Part shown: piece by piece, positions 60,671-64,000 of the stretch
How the letters are laid out: each line of letters begins with the position of its first letter
How positions within the stretch are numbered: the stretch's first letter is position 1
Assembly: GCA_035353175.1 (NCBI GenBank)
Contig: DAOPZC010000007.1
Span: 1-64,000 of the forward strand
DNA: 64,000 nt
Direction: 5' to 3'
Source: DAOPZC01 sp035353175
Lineage (GTDB): Bacteria > Verrucomicrobiota > Kiritimatiellia > RFP12 > UBA1067
Translations under genes and position numbers: made by a program
Notes under the pieces: generated by a model
Seen by the model: only the letters and a program-made list of their open reading frames with translations
Databases searched by the model: none
Told to the model about the DNA's origin: nothing

Positions 60671-61809
60671 AAACAAGCAACGGTTTTTCTTTCTCCCGCT
60701 GGTGGAGCATGGTGCTCAAGGAATTCCTCCAGCTGCGGCGCGACCGCCTGACGTTCGCCATGATCGTCGGCATCCCGATCGCCCAGCTGGTCCTGTTCGG
60801 CTTCGCCATCAACAACGATCCCCGGCATCTGCCGACGGCGGTCATCAGCGCCGACCACAGCGAGTTCACGCGCTCGTTCATCGCGGCGATGAGATCCTCG
60901 GACTACTTCGACATCGTCGGCGAGTTGCCGGACGAGGCGGCGGGGCGCACCGCCCTCGCGCGCGGGACGGTCCAGTTCGTGCTCAACATCCCCGCCGGTT
61001 TCACCGAACGGCTCTTGCGCGGCGAGCGTCCGGCCCTGTTGATCGAGGCCGACGCCACGGATCCGGGCACGACCGGCATGGCCCTCGCGGCGGCCGGACA
61101 GCTCGTCCGCGCCGTGGCGGCCAAGGATCTGGCCGGCAGCCTGTCGTTCCTGGCCGGCGGCCCGGACCCTTTCGAAGTCCGGATCCACCGGCTCTACAAC
61201 CCGGAAGGCATCACCCGCTACAACATCATCCCCGGCCTCATCGGCGTGATCCTCTGCATGACCATGGTGCTGATGACCGGCCTCGCGATCACGCGCGAGC
61301 GCGAACGCGGCACGATGGAAAACATGCTGGCCATGCCGGTCTCGCCCTTCGAGGTCATGACCGGGAAGCTGGTCCCCTATATTGCGATCGGCCTGCTCCA
61401 GACCACGATCATCCTGCTCGCCGCCCGCTTTCTGTTCCAGGTGCCGAGCGCCGGCAGCCTGTCGATGATCTATCTGGCCGCGCTGCTCTTTGTCGTGGCC
61501 AACCTCACCGTCGGCATCGCCCTCTCTTCCGTGGCGCAGAATCAGCTGCAGGCCATGCAGATGACCCTGTTCTACTTTCTGCCCAACATGATCCTGTCGG
61601 GCTTCATGTTCCCGTTCCAGGGCATGCCGCACTGGGCGCAGAATATCGGCAACTTCTTGCCCCTGACGCATTTCCTGCGCCTGATCCGAGGCATCATCCT
61701 CAAGGGTAATCCGTTTCCGGACCTTTGGCCGAGCATCTGGCCGCTGATGGTGTTCACGCTGGCGGTGATGATGATCGCGACGGTGTTCTACCGTCGGACG
61801 CTGGACTGA
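60667..61809 (+). CDS. ABC-2 type permease (YbhS/YbhR-like)
   Basis: This 380-residue protein has one N-terminal membrane segment (about 30-52, 'FAMIVGIPIAQLVLFGFAI'), a large periplasmic loop (about 55-180) and five further hydrophobic segments after residue 185. The last group includes the ABC-2 motif 'RERERGTMENMLAMPVSPFEVMTGKLVPY' and 'FLPNMILSGFMFPFQGMPHWAQNIGNFLPLTHFLRLIRGI'. Only one permease gene is present, unlike the YbhS-YbhR pair, so a homodimer is expected. It exports a drug or lipid-like compound through the HlyD-OMF conduit. Confidence 0.94.
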   Translation: MKTSNGFSFSRWWSMVLKEFLQLRRDRLTFAMIVGIPIAQLVLFGFAINNDPRHLPTAVISADHSEFTRSFIAAMRSSDYFDIVGELPDEAAGRTALARGTVQFVLNIPAGFTERLLRGERPALLIEADATDPGTTGMALAAAGQLVRAVAAKDLAGSLSFLAGGPDPFEVRIHRLYNPEGITRYNIIPGLIGVILCMTMVLMTGLAITRERERGTMENMLAMPVSPFEVMTGKLVPYIAIGLLQTTIILLAARFLFQVPSAGSLSMIYLAALLFVVANLTVGIALSSVAQNQLQAMQMTLFYFLPNMILSGFMFPFQGMPHWAQNIGNFLPLTHFLRLIRGIILKGNPFPDLWPSIWPLMVFTLAVMMIATVFYRRTLD

Positions 61810-61819
61810 GGAGGCGCGC

Positions 61820-63406
61820 ATGAAGAAGAGTTCGCCGGCAAATTTCGTGCAGGCGCGCGGCCGCTCCGCGGTTGCGGGTAGGGCGGGTTCTCCGAACCCG
61901 CCGCAGACGGCTCGGCGAGGTATCGCCGCCGTATGCCTGTTGCTTGTCTGGACGGCCTTCGCCGTCCTGGTGCCGGGCTGTGCCGTGGGGCCGGACTTCA
62001 ATCCGTCGCCTGCGCCTGTGCCGCCGGCCTATCTGCCCGGCGACCCTCCCGCCGAAACGGTCTCATCCGAGGGCGCGGGCGGAGCCGCGCAGCGGCTCGT
62101 CGCCGGGGACGATATTCCCGCGCGCTGGTGGTCGCTATTCCGCAGCGACGCGCTCGACAAGCTGGTGCGGCGGGCGCTGGAGCAGAGCCCGACCCGCGCG
62201 CAAGCGCAGGCGCGGCTGGTGCAGGCGCAAGAGGCGCTGAACGCCCAGACCGGAGCCGCGAAGTATCCCGCCGTCGACGTCGGGATCTCCGCCAAAAGGC
62301 AAGAGGTGGACCTCGCCTCGATGGGCATGTCGGGCGTGAAGAATCCGCCGCCCTTTGCGCTGTATAACGTCTCGGCCTCGGTCGCTTACACGTTCGACGT
62401 TTTCGGCAAGAACCGGCGGACGCTCGAAGCGCTGGCCGCGAAGGTCGACTATCAGGCGTTCGAGCTGGAGGCGGCGCAACAGACGCTGGCCGCGAACGTC
62501 GTGAGCGCGGTCATCCGGAAAGCCTCGTTGAACACGCGGCTCAATTGCGTCAGCAATCTCCTGGCTGTGCAGGAGCGGCAGCTGGCGATCATGGAGACGC
62601 AATTCAAGGCGGGCGGGGTTTCCGCCCTCGACCTGGAGAACCAGAAGCTCCTGCTGGCCCAGACGCGGGCCTCGCTGCCGCCGCTGGAGCACCAGGCGGC
62701 GCGCGTCGGCCACCAGCTCGCGGTCTATCTCGGACAGACGCCCGCCGAAGCCGACCTCGCGGCGTTCGATCTCCGCGGCTTGCGCCTGCCGGACGAGCTG
62801 CCGCTCAGCCTGCCCTCCGCGCTGGCGCGGCGGCGGCCCGACATCCGCGCCGCCGAGGCGCTGTGGCATCAGGCCTGCGCGCGGGTGGGCGTCGCCGCCG
62901 CGGACCTTTATCCGCGGGTCACGCTCTCGGGAAGCCTGGGCGCTCAGGACACGCATGCCGTTGACCTTCTCAACAGCCTCAACGTCTGGAGCGTCGGCGC
63001 CAACCTCATGCAGCCGGTCTTCCGCGGCGGCGAACTGAGGGCCAAGAGGCGCGAGGCCGTCGCCGCGTATGACGAGGCCGCCGCCGTGTATCAGCAGGCC
63101 GTGCTGCAAGGTTTCCAGGAGGTCGCCGATGCCCTGCACGCGCTTGAGAGCGACGCGCGCGCGCTCCGGGAACGCACCGATGCGGTCCGCCATGCGCGCG
63201 CCGGTTACGACATCGCGCAAGGCCAGTTCAAGAACGGCGCGATCAGCCATCTGGTGCTGCTCGACGCGCAGCGGCAGCTCATGCAGATGGAGCTCGACCA
63301 GATTCAGTCGCAGGCGGACCGGTATGCGGATTCCGCCGCCCTGCTGCATGCGCTGGGCGGCGATTGGCGGACGGGGGAGGCGGCGTCGGCCGTCAGAGCT
63401 TTCTGA
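61820..63406 (+). CDS. Outer-membrane efflux factor (NodT/OprM family lipoprotein)
   Basis: This 528-residue protein starts 10 bases after the permease stop behind GGAGG. It has the two repeated TolC-type halves: 'ARWWSLFRSDALDKLVRRALEQSPTRAQAQARLVQAQEAL' and 'LPSALARRRPDIRAAEALWHQACARVGVAAADLYPRVTLSGSLG'. Late motifs are 'GANLMQPVFRGGELRAKRREAVAAYDEAAAVYQQAVLQGFQEVADAL' and 'GAISHLVLLDAQRQLMQME'. The lipobox (LVPGC, Cys54) is unusually far from the start: the n-region is about 35 residues long because a REP-like palindrome (61878-61902) is embedded in frame. The 3' end overlaps nagA by 14 bases. Confidence 0.93.
   Translation: MKKSSPANFVQARGRSAVAGRAGSPNPPQTARRGIAAVCLLLVWTAFAVLVPGCAVGPDFNPSPAPVPPAYLPGDPPAETVSSEGAGGAAQRLVAGDDIPARWWSLFRSDALDKLVRRALEQSPTRAQAQARLVQAQEALNAQTGAAKYPAVDVGISAKRQEVDLASMGMSGVKNPPPFALYNVSASVAYTFDVFGKNRRTLEALAAKVDYQAFELEAAQQTLAANVVSAVIRKASLNTRLNCVSNLLAVQERQLAIMETQFKAGGVSALDLENQKLLLAQTRASLPPLEHQAARVGHQLAVYLGQTPAEADLAAFDLRGLRLPDELPLSLPSALARRRPDIRAAEALWHQACARVGVAAADLYPRVTLSGSLGAQDTHAVDLLNSLNVWSVGANLMQPVFRGGELRAKRREAVAAYDEAAAVYQQAVLQGFQEVADALHALESDARALRERTDAVRHARAGYDIAQGQFKNGAISHLVLLDAQRQLMQMELDQIQSQADRYADSAALLHALGGDWRTGEAASAVRAF
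61878..61902 (+). repeat. REP-like short palindrome, copy 3, inside a coding region
   Basis: GTA is followed by G and perfect 9-base arms GGCGGGTTC and GAACCCGCC around loop TCC, the same layout as copies 1 and 2. It is translated in frame as part of the n-region of the outer-membrane factor signal peptide (about residues 20-28). Confidence 0.65.
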
Positions 63407-63408
63407 CG
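63391..63408. terminator. Perfect hairpin across the overlapping stop codons of two convergent genes
   Basis: Seven-base perfect arms CGTCAGA and TCTGACG around GCTT. Both stop codons (TGA at 63404-63406 on plus, TGA at 63393-63395 on minus) lie within the arms. It may work as a bidirectional terminator, though no T run follows. Confidence 0.4.
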
Positions 63409-64000
63409 CCCTCCAGAAAGACCGCGGCCACGTTGAAGGCGTCGTCAAGGACCGCGATGTCGGCGATGAAGCCGGCTTCGAGCTTGCCGAGCTTCTTCAG
63501 CCCGAGGTCCTGGGCTTGGTTCCACGAGGTGGTTTTGACCAGTTGCGCGAGGGGCAAGCCCGTCACGTCGGCGACATTCTTGAAGGCGGTGTTCATCTGC
63601 AGGGTGCTGCCCGCCAGCGCGCCGTTGCTGGCGAGGCGGGCCGCGCCCTCTGCGACGACCACGGCGAGTCCGCCCAACTGATAATTTCCGTCAGGCAGCC
63701 CGGTCGCCTCCATCGCGTCGGAAATCAGCAGAACCTTGCCGATCGGCTTGGACTTGAACGCCAGGCGGATCATGTCGGGGCAGAGGTGGATCTTGTCGCA
63801 GATCATTTCGATGGCGACGCTGTCCTCCATCAGGCCGGCGCCCACCAGGCCGATCTCGCGGTGGTGCAGCTTGGTCATCTGATTGCAGAAGTGCGTCAGG
63901 CGGCGCAGGCCGAACGGCATGCCCGCCTTGAACTGGGCGCAGGTGGCGTTGGTGTGTCCGCAGCTTGCGGTGATGCCGGCCGCGCACAGCTGCCGGGTGA
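63393..64000 (-). CDS. nagA: N-acetylglucosamine-6-phosphate deacetylase, N-terminus beyond the window
   Basis: The C-terminal 202 residues are visible; the gene continues past the right edge. The metal and substrate motifs of NagA are present: 'ITASCGHTNATCAQFKAG', 'LTHFCNQM' (usually THLFNAM), 'GLMEDSVAIEMICDKIHLCPDM' and the catalytic Asp in 'LLISDAMEATGLPDG'. The late segment 'GKLEAGFIADIAVLD' is the usual amidohydrolase C-terminal strand. It deacetylates GlcNAc-6-phosphate in amino-sugar recycling and would fit downstream of sialic acid or chitin/mucin breakdown. It is convergent with the outer-membrane factor gene, overlapping by 14 bases. An internal ATG at 63920 is not the start. Confidence 0.93.
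   Translation of the reverse strand, partial: TRQLCAAGITASCGHTNATCAQFKAGMPFGLRRLTHFCNQMTKLHHREIGLVGAGLMEDSVAIEMICDKIHLCPDMIRLAFKSKPIGKVLLISDAMEATGLPDGNYQLGGLAVVVAEGAARLASNGALAGSTLQMNTAFKNVADVTGLPLAQLVKTTSWNQAQDLGLKKLGKLEAGFIADIAVLDDAFNVAAVFLEGVRKL

Noticed and set aside
1..64000. Prophage, defence system, CRISPR array, integrase or tRNA genes
   Set aside because: Looked for on both strands; no matching protein motifs, direct-repeat arrays or cloverleaf sequences were found.

Overview
The window is a GC-rich bacterial chromosome segment. It carries 38 protein-coding genes that I can support, one of them cut by the right edge. It has no rRNA, tRNA, CRISPR array, integrase or transposase that I can see. 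The content suggests the Verrucomicrobiota/Lentisphaerota side of the PVC group, most likely a Kiritimatiellota-like anaerobe. The evidence is many secreted glycoside hydrolases and right-handed beta-helix proteins, Tat-exported Gfo/Idh and isomerase-like proteins, DUF6259- and DUF4855-like proteins, BspA-type LRR proteins, and secreted proteins ending in 'FYRI/FFRV'-like tails. This assignment is inference from gene content; no marker gene is present.

Layout. 1-3.9 kb: a type IV pilus/type II secretion module (PilB-like ATPase and PilC-like platform on the minus strand) diverging from a small MshEN-like protein. The intergenic region carries two divergent sigma-54-type -24/-12 elements. 3.9-6.6 kb: a membrane hybrid histidine kinase. 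6.7-9.2 kb: a secreted sialidase and a GntR/FCD regulator, with GGTATA-type boxes at the promoter that suggest a NanR-like circuit. 9.3-13.7 kb: an M6-type secreted metalloprotease and a DUF3616-like protein. 13.8-17.6 kb: signalling genes (a 7TM-PAS protein, a hybrid kinase with a degenerate GGDEF-like domain, and a response regulator). 17.7-20.4 kb: bacterioferritin and the aguBA pair (agmatine to putrescine).

20.4-30.9 kb: a five-gene minus-strand glycan operon with a recognisable promoter (30825-30854) and an intrinsic terminator (20391-20418). It encodes two beta-helix proteins, a GH71/99-like hydrolase with a LamG-like tail, an esterase and a DUF6259-like hydrolase. 31.0-33.1 kb: a GH13 amylase and a small transglutaminase-like protein. 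33.2-39.8 kb: two very large putative glycosidases. 39.96-43.56 kb: a Tat-exported isomerase-like protein followed by two overlapping oxidoreductase genes. 43.6-51.7 kb: a DUF5060/GH5-like enzyme, a giant BspA-type LRR protein, and a DUF4855-like protein with discoidin-like domains. 51.9-54.5 kb: an aminotransferase and a Gfo/Idh/MocA oxidoreductase. 54.9-57.8 kb: an unrecognised secreted protein built as an internal duplication whose second copy is split by an inserted domain.

58.0-63.4 kb: a complete efflux operon (TetR, HlyD, ABC ATPase, ABC-2 permease, outer-membrane factor), laid out like the E. coli cecR-ybhGFSR locus, with an AT-rich palindrome at the tetR start. The window ends inside nagA (minus strand).

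Features beyond the genes: three copies of a short REP-like palindrome (stem of 9, loop TCC), one inside the signal-peptide region of the outer-membrane factor gene; a promoter block nearly identical in front of two unrelated genes; and two genes predicted to have leaderless or nearly leaderless mRNAs.
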